A stretch of 64,000 nucleotides of DNA. Origin: JAZKID01 sp963714065. Lineage in GTDB: Bacteria > Pseudomonadota > Alphaproteobacteria > Rhizobiales > UBA4765. Each line of letters starts with the position of its first letter. Positions within the stretch are counted from its first letter, which is position 1. The translations under genes and the position numbers were made by a program. Below are positions 25,367 through 33,406 of this stretch, in pieces. Location of the stretch: contig OY970226.1 in the NCBI GenBank assembly GCA_963714065.1, positions 1,116,001 through 1,180,000 of the forward strand. Reading direction: 5' to 3'. Under the pieces are notes generated by a model. It was not told the origin of the DNA, ran no database searches, and worked only from the letters and a program-made list of their open reading frames with translations.

Positions 25367-26241
25367 GCGGGGAGCGCCCGCAGATTGTCTGCCCTGCTGA
25401 AACCTTCCAGCGCTTCTTCCGCCTGCTGCGCATAAGCTTTGAGCCTTGCCCGCGCTGCATCAACACCAAGCAATGACACCAGCGTTGCCTTCCCGGCTTT
25501 CGCATCTTTCGCAACCGTCTTGCCTGCTTTTTCCTGCGAGCCTGTGGCATCAAGAAGATCGTCAGCCAATTGATAAAGCAGGCCGAGATTTTCGCCGTAG
25601 CGTGTCAATTGCGCAAGCTGCTGCTCCGAAGCAGAACCGAGCAAGGCGCCTGCACGCACGGCATAACGGATCAGCGCGCCGGTTTTTTTCGCCTGCAGAT
25701 CCAGAATTTGCGCTTCGGTGAATTCAGGCCGGATATTTTCGAAACGCCCCTCCGCTGCAAGGTCGAGCATCTGCCCGCCTGCCATACCGGCCGCGCCGGA
25801 TGCCATGCTCAATTCCGAGATCAGCGACAGGCGGATGGCAGGCGCTATATTGCCGGCATTCGCCAAAATTTCGAAAGCAAGCGTGAGCAGCGCGTCGCCC
25901 GCAAGAATAGCCGTTGCTTCGTCATAGGCGACATGAAGGGTCGGCCGCCCGCGGCGTAAACTGTCATTATCCATGCTCGGCAGATCGTCATGCACCAGGG
26001 AATAGCAATGCACGCATTCAAGGCTTGCAGCCGCGTGCAGACTGATTTCGTCTTTTACGTCGAGCAGACGCGCGCATTCGATCAGCAAAAACGGCCGCAT
26101 GCGTTTGCCCGCGCCCAAGGCGGCGTAGCGCATCGCCTCATGTAGACGCGGCTGGTAAAGCCCGTTATCCAGCAGACCGGAAAGATAATGCTCCATCCTA
26201 TCTGCAATAGCGGCCAGGCTTTGTTCAAACGATTGCGCCAT
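25342..26241 (-). CDS. ispA: (2E,6E)-farnesyl diphosphate synthase family polyprenyl synthetase
   Basis: Condenses IPP with DMAPP and GPP to farnesyl diphosphate, precursor of quinones and undecaprenyl lipids. The 299-residue length is typical of IspA. First Asp-rich motif DDLPSMDND, second DDLLD, and the IPP-binding GAGKRMRP are intact. The ATG shares one base with the pheT stop (TGATG), so ispA is translationally coupled at the end of rpmI-rplT-pheS-pheT. This is an unusual partner for a translation operon. The short insertion between Asp-rich residues is compatible with the short-chain class. Confidence 0.92.
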   Translation of the reverse strand: MAQSFEQSLAAIADRMEHYLSGLLDNGLYQPRLHEAMRYAALGAGKRMRPFLLIECARLLDVKDEISLHAAASLECVHCYSLVHDDLPSMDNDSLRRGRPTLHVAYDEATAILAGDALLTLAFEILANAGNIAPAIRLSLISELSMASGAAGMAGGQMLDLAAEGRFENIRPEFTEAQILDLQAKKTGALIRYAVRAGALLGSASEQQLAQLTRYGENLGLLYQLADDLLDATGSQEKAGKTVAKDAKAGKATLVSLLGVDAARARLKAYAQQAEEALEGFSRADNLRALPAYLAGRVS

Positions 26242-28685
26242 CAGCCGCGCAGGCTCGCGCCCGTCGCCTTGGCAACCGCCGCGACGATTTTCTGCGACAC
26301 CGCCTCGATTTCGGCATCCGTCATCGTTTTATCCTGCGGCTGCAGGGTGACCTCAACGGCAAGCGATTTCTTGTCCGCGGGAATACCCGCACCCTGATAC
26401 ACGTCGAACACGCCGATCTTCGCGATCAGGGTTTTTTCGGCACCGCGCACGGCCTTGACCAGTTCGGCTGCATCCGTTTTTCCGTCGACGATGAACGCGA
26501 AATCGCGGCGCACAGGCTGTAGCGCGCTCAACTGCAATTTTGGCTTGGTGCGCACGGCTCTCTCTTTCGACGCCGGCAAGGCGCCGATGAAAATTTCGAA
26601 AGCGGCGGCCGCGCTTACCATATCGTAAGCTTCGAGAATTTTGGGATGCAGTTCGCCGAAATGCGCAAGTATGTTCGGGCCCAAACGCACCGTGCCCGAG
26701 CGGCCGGGGTGATACCAGGAAGGCGCCTCGCGCGCGAGCTGGGCATTTTCCGAAGCACCAAGCGCGCTCAAAACCGCGAGGCAATCGGCCTTCACATCGT
26801 AGACATCGACCGGATTTTCCTTGCGCGACCAGTGACGGCCCGTGCCCGCAATTTTCGCAAGATCGGTCCGCACGCCGCAAGCGTGGATTTTCTGATCCTC
26901 GGGCTTCGTTCCCAAAAACGCCTGCCCGACCTCGAACAAAGCAAGATCGCCAAAGCCGCGATCCATATTTTGTTTTGCGCTGGCGATCAGGCCCGGCAAC
27001 AGGCTCGGGCGCATGGCCGTCATGTCGGCCGAAATCGGATTAACGACATTCAGCGCTTCATGCCCACCTCCGAAAAGCATGGACCTGTCATGCGGGATGA
27101 ACGACCATGTCACGGCTTCGGCAAAACCGCGCATGGCAAGGGCGCGCTGCGCAACCCCCTTACGCTTTTGCGCCAATGTGAGTACCGGCATGCTGACATG
27201 GCCCGCGCGCGGCAGCGGTGTCGCATGCAAGCGGTCGAACCCGGCAATGCGGATGACTTCCTCGACGAGATCGGCCTTGGTCTTGACATCGGGACGCCAG
27301 CTTGGCGGCGAAATACGCCATTCGTCATGCGCGCCGGAAAGGAAAAAGCCTAAGCTTTCCAGGATAACTTTTATTTCCTGATGCAGGATCTCGGTACCGG
27401 TGAGGCGCTTGACCTCGGTCGACGGGAAACGGATGACACGCTCGTCGTCTGGAATATTACTGTGACTGACCGCTTCAGATGCCTGCCCGCCGCAAAATTC
27501 AAGCGCCAGCCTTGTCGCAAAATCGAGGCCGGGAAGCACGCTTTGCGGATCGACGCCGCGCTCGAAGCGGTAGCGCGCATCCGACACGATACCGAGCTTG
27601 CGGCCCGTACGCGCGATATTCAGCGGGTCCCATAAGGCGCATTCGATCAGCACATTTTTCGTATTTTCATCGCAGCCCGTGGCCTCGCCGCCCATGATGC
27701 CCGCAAGCGATATGGCCCCCGTGTCGTCGGCGATGACGCACATGCTTTCATCGAGCGTATAGGTTTTGCCGTCGAGCGCTTTCAGAGTCTCGTTCTTTTT
27801 GGCAGCACGCACGGTGAGAGCGCCTTTCACCTTGTCGGCATCGAACACATGCAGCGGCCGCGCGCGATCGAAGGTGATGTAATTGGTGATATCGACCAAC
27901 GCGTTGATGGGGCGCAGACCGACAGCCTTCAGCCGCTGCTGCAACCATTCCGGTGAAGCGCCGTTCCTGACATTCTTGACAAGGCGCAGGGCGAAAGCCT
28001 GACACCATTGCGGATTTTCCGGCAGATCGACCTTAAGCGGCGCTGAGCAGGGAAAATCGCCTTTGACGGGTTCGATTTTATTTTCTTTCAGATCGCCAAG
28101 ACCGGCTGCCGCCAGATCCCGCGCAATGCCGCGCACGCCCGTGCAATCGGGCCGGTTCGGCGTGAGCGCAATTTCGATAACCGGCTCATCGAGCTTGGCC
28201 CATTGCGCATAAACCTGACCGACAGGCGCGCTCTCGGGCAGATCGAGAATGCCGTCCGATTCTTCCGACAGTTCCAGTTCCGCACCGGAGCAGAGCATGC
28301 CATGGCTTTCCACGCCGCGGATCTTGCCGACATCGAGCGTAAAATCCTTGCCTGGAATATAGGTGCCCGGCCTTGCGAACACGGCCTTCATGCCCGCGCG
28401 CGCATTCGGCGCACCGCACACAACCTGAATATATTTTTTTTGGCCTACCGCTTCTCTACTTGAGGCCAAGCCGCTACCGACATCGATCATGCACAGGCGC
28501 AACCTGTCGGCATTCGGATGCTTTTCGGCAGAGATGACCTCAGCGATAACGAAATCTTTTAAGCTTTTGCCCGGATCGTCGATATTCTCTACCTCAAGGC
28601 CGATTTTGGTCAGCATTTCGGCAATTTCATCCGCGCCCGCGCGCGTATCGAGATGCTCTTTCAGCCATGAGAGGGTGAATTTCAT
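26241..28685 (-). CDS. pheT: Phenylalanine-tRNA ligase beta subunit
   Basis: Large subunit of the alpha2-beta2 phenylalanyl-tRNA synthetase, 814 residues from MKFTLSWLKEHLDT. Domains in order: tRNA-binding OB fold (about 40-150, with PNADRLRLCMIDVG and QVVCGAPNARAG), B3/B4 editing domain (about 200-380), B5 (about 400-470), the inactive synthetase-like core with EEVIRIAGFD, and the C-terminal ferredoxin-fold anticodon domain from about 720 with QPVRRDFAFIVD. The start overlaps the pheS stop as ATGA. The frame continues upstream inside pheS antisense, which I reject as coding. Confidence 0.96.
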   Translation of the reverse strand: MKFTLSWLKEHLDTRAGADEIAEMLTKIGLEVENIDDPGKSLKDFVIAEVISAEKHPNADRLRLCMIDVGSGLASSREAVGQKKYIQVVCGAPNARAGMKAVFARPGTYIPGKDFTLDVGKIRGVESHGMLCSGAELELSEESDGILDLPESAPVGQVYAQWAKLDEPVIEIALTPNRPDCTGVRGIARDLAAAGLGDLKENKIEPVKGDFPCSAPLKVDLPENPQWCQAFALRLVKNVRNGASPEWLQQRLKAVGLRPINALVDITNYITFDRARPLHVFDADKVKGALTVRAAKKNETLKALDGKTYTLDESMCVIADDTGAISLAGIMGGEATGCDENTKNVLIECALWDPLNIARTGRKLGIVSDARYRFERGVDPQSVLPGLDFATRLALEFCGGQASEAVSHSNIPDDERVIRFPSTEVKRLTGTEILHQEIKVILESLGFFLSGAHDEWRISPPSWRPDVKTKADLVEEVIRIAGFDRLHATPLPRAGHVSMPVLTLAQKRKGVAQRALAMRGFAEAVTWSFIPHDRSMLFGGGHEALNVVNPISADMTAMRPSLLPGLIASAKQNMDRGFGDLALFEVGQAFLGTKPEDQKIHACGVRTDLAKIAGTGRHWSRKENPVDVYDVKADCLAVLSALGASENAQLAREAPSWYHPGRSGTVRLGPNILAHFGELHPKILEAYDMVSAAAAFEIFIGALPASKERAVRTKPKLQLSALQPVRRDFAFIVDGKTDAAELVKAVRGAEKTLIAKIGVFDVYQGAGIPADKKSLAVEVTLQPQDKTMTDAEIEAVSQKIVAAVAKATGASLRG

Positions 28686-29764
28686 GAACTCAACCCCCGC
28701 AGCAGACTTGGGATATCGAGTGGTGCAAAGCCATAATGCGAAATCCAGCGTATGTCGCCTGAGAAGAAATCGCGCAGGTCCGGCATGCCGTATTTGAGCA
28801 TGGCAAGACGGTCGATGCCCATGCCGAAGGCAAAGCCCTGATAGACATCCGGATCTAGATCGCAATTTTTGAGAACATGCGGGTGCACCATGCCGCAGCC
28901 CAAAATCTCCATCCAGTCATTGCCTTCACCGAAACGTACTTCGCCGCCTTCGCGCGCACACTGGATATCGACTTCCGCCGACGGTTCGGTGAACGGAAAA
29001 TAGGACGGGCGGAAACGCATCTTCACGGCCGGCACCTCGAAAAAAGCCTTGCAGAATTCTTCCAGACACCATTTCAGATGGCCCATATGCGCACGCTGGT
29101 CGATCACAAGTCCTTCGACCTGATGGAACATCGGTGTGTGCGTTTGATCCGAATCGTGCCGGTAAGTGCGGCCCGGAATGATAATGCGGATCGGCGGTTT
29201 TTGCGCCTTCATGGTGCGTACCTGCACGGGGGATGTGTGCGTGCGCAACACGAGCTTCGTGCCGTCCGCCTGTTGCGGCATGAAAAACGTATCGTGCATG
29301 TCGCGCGCCGGGTGGCCTTCCGGAAAATTCAGCAGCGTGAAATTATTCTCGTCACTTTCGATATCGGGCCCTTCGGCCACGGAAAAACCCATGTCGTGAA
29401 AAATCGCCGCAATCTCATCCAGTACCTGCGTGATCGGATGAATGCGCCCGGTCTCGAACCCAGCCGATGGCACGGGCAGGGTGATATCGGCACGCTCGGT
29501 ATTCAAGCGCTGATCCAGATTTGCCTTGTAGAGCACCGTTTTTTTCTCAAGCAGGGCCTGCGTGACCTTGTCTTTCAACCCGTTGATGAGCGGGCCTTTG
29601 CTCTTGCGCTCTTCCGGCGACATCGTACCCAGCGTTTTGAGCAGTTCGGAAATACTGCCTTTTTTGCCAAGAGCCGAAACGCGCACGCTCTCGAGCGCGG
29701 CATCGTCGGATGCTGCGGCGATGGCCTGCAGGAGGGATTGTTCGAGAGAGGAAATGTCGGTCAT
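28682..29764 (-). CDS. pheS: Phenylalanine-tRNA ligase alpha subunit
   Basis: Catalytic subunit, 360 residues. The N-terminal coiled coil is followed by class II synthetase motif 1 (HPITQVLDEIAAIFHDMGF), motif 2 (RTYRHDSDQTHTPMFHQVEGL), and motif 3 (GFAFGMGIDRLAMLKYGM). It charges tRNA-Phe together with PheT. An interspersed palindromic repeat separates it from rplT. No phe leader peptide or attenuator was found upstream within the operon, so control is probably through the rpmI-rplT promoter. Confidence 0.97.
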   Translation of the reverse strand: MTDISSLEQSLLQAIAAASDDAALESVRVSALGKKGSISELLKTLGTMSPEERKSKGPLINGLKDKVTQALLEKKTVLYKANLDQRLNTERADITLPVPSAGFETGRIHPITQVLDEIAAIFHDMGFSVAEGPDIESDENNFTLLNFPEGHPARDMHDTFFMPQQADGTKLVLRTHTSPVQVRTMKAQKPPIRIIIPGRTYRHDSDQTHTPMFHQVEGLVIDQRAHMGHLKWCLEEFCKAFFEVPAVKMRFRPSYFPFTEPSAEVDIQCAREGGEVRFGEGNDWMEILGCGMVHPHVLKNCDLDPDVYQGFAFGMGIDRLAMLKYGMPDLRDFFSGDIRWISHYGFAPLDIPSLLRGLSS

Positions 29765-29782
29765 AAGAATCGCTCCCAGAAT

Positions 29783-29852
29783 GTCATTCTGAGGCGAAGC
29801 CGAAGAATCTCACATTACAAAGCTAGAGATCCTTCGCTACGCTCAGGATGAC
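29783..29852. repeat. Interspersed palindromic (REP-like) element between rplT and pheS
   Basis: Left arm 29783-29811 begins GTCATTCTGAGGCG and ends GAAGAATCTC; right arm 29826-29852 reads GAGATCCTTCGCTACGCTCA followed by GGATGAC. The arms are near-complementary with a 14-base loop. This sequence type recurs in many proteobacterial genomes between genes. A related half-copy lies before queG at 18606. Confidence 0.75.
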
Positions 29853-29859
29853 ATAATAG

Positions 29860-30231
29860 CTAGGCCGCTTTCGGCAGCGCGGCCTTGGCCTGCTCGACGA
29901 TCAGCTTGAACGCGGCCGGCTCATGGATCGCAAGCTCGGAAAGGATCTTACGATCTACCGTAACGCCCGCAAAACCAAGACCCGAAATGAACTTCGAATA
30001 GGTCAGCGTGGGCTCGAGTGCGCGGACGGCGGCATTGATGCGCTGGATCCACAGCGAGCGGAAATTGCGTTTTTTAAGCTTGCGCCCCCTATAGGCATAT
30101 TGCTGCGCACGCTCCACCGCGTTCTTGGCGGCTCTGATCGTGTTCTTGCGGCGGCCGAAAAAGCCTTTTGCGGCTTTACGGACCTTCTTGTGCTTGGCGT
30201 GTGACGTTACGCCACGTTTGACGCGGGCCAT
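29860..30231 (-). CDS. rplT: Large ribosomal subunit protein bL20
   Basis: Assembly protein of the 50S subunit, 123 residues. Starts MARVKRGVTSHAKHKKVRKAAKGF, carrying the basic extension that penetrates 23S rRNA, and includes the LWIQRINAAVRALEPTLTYS core. In E. coli it represses its own operon by binding the rpmI leader. Here the rplT start is 127 bases beyond rpmI, a gap filled by two palindromic repeats where E. coli has a short spacer. Downstream gene is pheS. Confidence 0.97.
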   Translation of the reverse strand: MARVKRGVTSHAKHKKVRKAAKGFFGRRKNTIRAAKNAVERAQQYAYRGRKLKKRNFRSLWIQRINAAVRALEPTLTYSKFISGLGFAGVTVDRKILSELAIHEPAAFKLIVEQAKAALPKAA

Positions 30232-30261
30232 GTGATTTTTTCTCCTTTAAGCTCTAAATTG

Positions 30262-30310
30262 ATGCGTGATCTTATCCAAAAAGTACGAGGGACTTTTCGG
30301 GATCACGCAT
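30262..30310. repeat. Palindromic repeat unit A between rpmI and rplT
   Basis: ATGCGTGATC at 30262-30271 is complementary to GATCACGCAT at 30301-30310, and the inner arms AAAAAGT / ACTTTTCGGG continue the stem with mismatches. Same family as unit B directly beside it. Similar TTTTCGGGATCA palindromes are familiar as intergenic repeats in alphaproteobacteria. Confidence 0.75.
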
Positions 30311-30320
30311 TTTTGTTGAC

Positions 30321-30363
30321 GCATAATCTTGTCCGAAAAGTCTGCAACTTTTCGGGATTATGC
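30321..30363. repeat. Palindromic repeat unit B overlapping the rpmI stop codon
   Basis: GCATAATC (30321-30328) pairs with GATTATGC (30356-30363); the inner arms CCGAAAAGT / ACTTTTCGGG extend the stem. The right arm includes the last codon and stop codon of rpmI. The pair A+B stands where the rpmI-rplT junction would otherwise be short. Confidence 0.75.
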
Positions 30364-30555
30364 ATATGGCATCCATTTGATGATCTTGGCGGCATCGCCG
30401 GCGGCGGCGATGGTGGTGCCGCGCTGATTGCGGATCTGCTTGTTCGTCCGCTTGATCATGCCGTGGCGCTTGCCGGCCTGGGTGAGCTTCACCTTGCGCT
30501 TGGCCGTGAGCTTGAAGCGTTTTTTCACGCCGCTTTTGGTCTTCAGTTTGGGCAC
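30358..30555 (-). CDS. rpmI: Large ribosomal subunit protein bL35
   Basis: 65-residue ribosomal protein with the expected basic sequence MPKLKTKSGVKKRFKLTA and RKVKLTQAGKRHGMIKR. It ends WMPYA, with the final alanine and stop codon lying inside a palindromic repeat arm. First gene of the rpmI-rplT-pheS-pheT-ispA run. An AGAAGC-type weak ribosome site precedes the start. The upstream region 30556-30608 may hold the promoter and any bL20-binding leader, but I cannot draw a convincing pseudoknot. Confidence 0.96.
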   Translation of the reverse strand: MPKLKTKSGVKKRFKLTAKRKVKLTQAGKRHGMIKRTNKQIRNQRGTTIAAAGDAAKIIKWMPYA

Positions 30556-30608
30556 TTTGCTTCTCCATTATGTTGAGCCAGTTCGGCCTTGCGGCCTCGT
30601 GGCTAGCT

Positions 30609-30632
30609 AAAAAGCGCGGGGAACGCCCGCGC
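30609..30632 (-). terminator. Intrinsic terminator after the TadG-like gene
   Basis: On the minus strand GCGCGGG, loop CGTTC, CCCGCGC, then TTTTTAG. A perfect 7-bp GC stem with a T-run. It lies about 100 bases beyond the TadG-like stop and 50 bases before rpmI, insulating the ribosomal operon from read-through. Confidence 0.75.
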
Positions 30633-30733
30633 CGAGCAGATCAAGGCGTCCCTATTAGCCCGCCTGCCGGAGGCGGTTATGGCGGAAAAGGGCAGGAAAT
30701 GCAAGAAAAATAGAAAAAACAGGCCCCGGCGAA

Positions 30734-32494
30734 CTACTCGGTCGCTTGGTCTTCCTCGGCCGAAGCGTTCTCAAGCAGGCGGATCGGCTGCGAGTTTGTA
30801 AGTTTTACAACGAGCTTGTCAAAAGCCTTCTCGATACTGTCCCCGAACTCGCCGCTGAAGGCGTGATCTGCATCGCTCGCGCATGCTTTCATAAGGGACT
30901 GGCCCCTGCTTGAACCGTCAGGGTTTTCCAAACCTGAAGTAAAAAATCCACCCTCTGTTCCCCCTTTCTTAAGTATGTCCCATATTCCCCATTTGTAAGA
31001 ACGTGTGCCCGCATCTATGCGCTGCCTCATTGCAGAAAAATGTAATCTTTGCCACCGGAACCAGCTCGGCCCTCTTTCGCCGCCATCATTATTGCGAAGA
31101 CCGATCCTCGGTGAATCGCCCCCGCTCAGATCCTCTCCCGTGGCGAGAGTGGCATCGAAAGCCGATTGATATGATTTGAGGCTTGTTTCGATTTGTATGG
31201 TGTAGACTTCTACATCGATCTTCTTGCCCTCTCCATCTTCTAATTTTTGCAAATCCTTACAAGCAGGCGGTATATAAGTGACAGGGTCCTGCCCGGCAGC
31301 ACCCGAATCTCTCTGCGCCACGCCATCGGATACGAAGACAACGATGTTGTGTCTTTTTTCTCTGTCGTTTGACGTCTTGATTTGCCGGACAGTTTCCGCC
31401 AAACCGACATTCAAATTCGTTCCCTCATTTACCGTTTCAGCGCCGTTGCTAAGATTAAAGGGCACACGTCCAAGCATGATAGGATCCTTGAGGCTATCAA
31501 GCATGCTGCGAACGTCGGTTTCGTTTTCATGTTTTGCTTTAAAAACTCGGCCCTTATATTCGTCATTATCGGTTTCGACCTTGTAATTAAAGCGCGTTAG
31601 AAAATAGGCAACGGTTTTATCCGCATTGCCGGGATCGATCTTGTCGGCTTCGGTGCTTATTTTCGTCAACATGTCTGCAAGCCCGGCCCTGATCACATCC
31701 ATTTTAGGTTCATAGTCGGGAAGCACGCTTCCCGTTGGATTGCCTCCGGTATTACAATTAAAACCGATTGGTCTGTTATCGCCGTCATATCTACAATTAT
31801 CGGGAATCATGTAATTCCTGTTGAGGGATCCATCGTCATGGCAGGTGAAATAGCACCCCTTCCAATTGGCATACCTCTGATAGCCGGGAATTCTTTTTGC
31901 TTTTTCGTCATCCTCCGTCCATGGCGTCATCCGCGGCAGAACGTTGCCTTTCGGCAGGCTCATGCTCGGCGAAGTGTCGAGCACGATGAAAAGATTCAAT
32001 TTGTTGATGAAAGAGGACATGCCGGCGCGCGCCACGACATGCACTTCCATGTTGTTGATGCCGGCGATTTTCATCATGGTTGTCGGCAACTGAGTATCCC
32101 TGTAATCGACGACGACATCCTCTTTTCGCCCCGCCGGTCCCAATATCATGCCGGTATCGTCAATGGTCACGGTAAGTTTGGCGCGATCGAATCTGACCGC
32201 CTCGCCGCCGAAAATAAATTTTGTCGGAAAATTGGCGCTCACATATCTTTCTGCAACCTCCCTGAGATCTGCCTCGGTAGCTTCCTCTCCCCGCGCCTGC
32301 ATCTCCCGCTTTTCCCGCGCCGCGGCGAGTGCCGCCGAATCAACCACCGCCTGCATTTCGGCCTGGATTTTGCTGCGCTCCGAATAATCGACGGCAACGC
32401 CGCTTGCGATCAGCACCGGCACGAGGCAGATGCCGAAAATCATCATCGTGTTCGCGCCTGTGCAATTTTTAAATTTTTTAATAATAGAACGCAT
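30734..32494 (-). CDS. TadG-like pilus/secretion-associated protein with vWA domain
   Basis: 586 residues from MRSIIKKFKN; an upstream in-frame extension looks non-coding. The N-terminus is a TadE/TadG prepilin-like signal: short basic head, helix MMIFGICLVPVLIASGVAV, then YSERSKIQAEMQAVVDSAALAAA. A von Willebrand A domain begins near residue 165 with the MIDAS motif VLDTSPSMS and continues to VVFVSDGVAQRDSG. TadG proteins are envelope components associated with Flp/Tad pili. No other tad genes are in the window, so this is an isolated copy. About 13 cysteines scattered in the vWA part may form disulfides outside the cytoplasm. Confidence 0.85.
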   Translation of the reverse strand: MRSIIKKFKNCTGANTMMIFGICLVPVLIASGVAVDYSERSKIQAEMQAVVDSAALAAAREKREMQARGEEATEADLREVAERYVSANFPTKFIFGGEAVRFDRAKLTVTIDDTGMILGPAGRKEDVVVDYRDTQLPTTMMKIAGINNMEVHVVARAGMSSFINKLNLFIVLDTSPSMSLPKGNVLPRMTPWTEDDEKAKRIPGYQRYANWKGCYFTCHDDGSLNRNYMIPDNCRYDGDNRPIGFNCNTGGNPTGSVLPDYEPKMDVIRAGLADMLTKISTEADKIDPGNADKTVAYFLTRFNYKVETDNDEYKGRVFKAKHENETDVRSMLDSLKDPIMLGRVPFNLSNGAETVNEGTNLNVGLAETVRQIKTSNDREKRHNIVVFVSDGVAQRDSGAAGQDPVTYIPPACKDLQKLEDGEGKKIDVEVYTIQIETSLKSYQSAFDATLATGEDLSGGDSPRIGLRNNDGGERGPSWFRWQRLHFSAMRQRIDAGTRSYKWGIWDILKKGGTEGGFFTSGLENPDGSSRGQSLMKACASDADHAFSGEFGDSIEKAFDKLVVKLTNSQPIRLLENASAEEDQATE

Positions 32495-32713
32495 AACACT
32501 GACTCGAAATTCTTCGCAGATCTTTCCAAAGTCTATACTAAGTAACTCGACATCCCGTGAATTAATTCGATTCAACTGTAATCGCATTTGAATAAGTTTG
32601 AAAAAATTAACGCGCGAGATGGCCGCAAGACGAAGAAAAGAATGACAAATTCCAACCGTTCGGCTAGCTTGCCCTCTGCCCTGCTAACCAAGCTGGCAGA
32701 AAGGATACTTCCC

Positions 32714-33346
32714 ATGACCTATAAACTTTATTATGCTTCCGGCGCCTGTTCGCTCGCCGTACATGCCATCCTCAACGAGTTGAAAGTTCCCTACACCACC
32801 GAGAAAGTCGACCTGAAGAAACCCCGTACGCAGGAATTCATAAAGGTTAACCCGCGCGGTGCCGTGCCGGTCCTCGAGACCGACGGAAAAATCCTGCGCG
32901 AAGGTGCGGCGATTATCGTCACTTTGCTGGAAACGCACAAATCGCCGCTTTTGCCGGCAACCGGTTTTGAGCGCGCCAAGGCGCTGGAATGGCTGAGCTT
33001 TGCCAATGCCACCTTGCACCCTGCCTATGGCAAGGCTTTCGGCCTGGCCTATTTGCCGCTCGACGACAAAACGAAGGAAACGCTGAAGGGCGTTTACAGG
33101 ACGCAGATCCAGAAATATTGGGACGAGGTGGAAACACAGGCGAAGAAGGAAGGCTATATTGCCGGCTCGCAGCCGACCGCAGGCGATTTCCTGCTGACCG
33201 TGATCGCCAACTGGACACCGGGCCTGTTCGGCGCGGAAGTGAAATTCGGACCGGCGACGCAGAACCTGCTGCGTTCCATCAGCGCGCGCCCAAGCTATCA
33301 GAAAGCGCTGACCGACGAAGGCGTGGAATATAAGGCGGTCGCTTGA
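32714..33346 (+). CDS. Glutathione S-transferase (beta-class-like)
   Basis: 210 residues from MTYKLYYASGACSLAVHAIL. The Cys in GACS and the following Ser resemble the beta-class GST active site; cis-Pro motif GAVPVLETDG is present, and the C-terminal helical domain includes YIAGSQPTAGDFLLTVIANW. An AAGGA site lies ahead of ATG 32714, which decides that start over an upstream in-frame codon. It conjugates glutathione to small electrophiles; the substrate is unknown. A palindromic repeat separates it from the CoA-transferase gene. Confidence 0.9.
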   Translation: MTYKLYYASGACSLAVHAILNELKVPYTTEKVDLKKPRTQEFIKVNPRGAVPVLETDGKILREGAAIIVTLLETHKSPLLPATGFERAKALEWLSFANATLHPAYGKAFGLAYLPLDDKTKETLKGVYRTQIQKYWDEVETQAKKEGYIAGSQPTAGDFLLTVIANWTPGLFGAEVKFGPATQNLLRSISARPSYQKALTDEGVEYKAVA

Positions 33347-33354
33347 ATTGACCT

Positions 33355-33385
33355 TCATTGCGAGCGATAACCTCGCTCGCAATGA
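33355..33385. repeat. Perfect palindromic repeat, 13-bp arms
   Basis: TCATTGCGAGCGA, loop TAACC, TCGCTCGCAATGA. The sequence belongs to the common interspersed CATTGCGAGCGA palindrome type. It follows the GST stop and may also act as its transcription terminator, since an A-rich but not T-rich tail follows. Confidence 0.75.
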
Positions 33386-33406
33386 CAAAAATGCAAAAAG
33401 CGTAAA

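Noticed and set aside
30262..30363. CRISPR-like repeat pair
   Set aside because: Only two units, each a complete palindrome with different arms, no unique spacers and no cas genes nearby.
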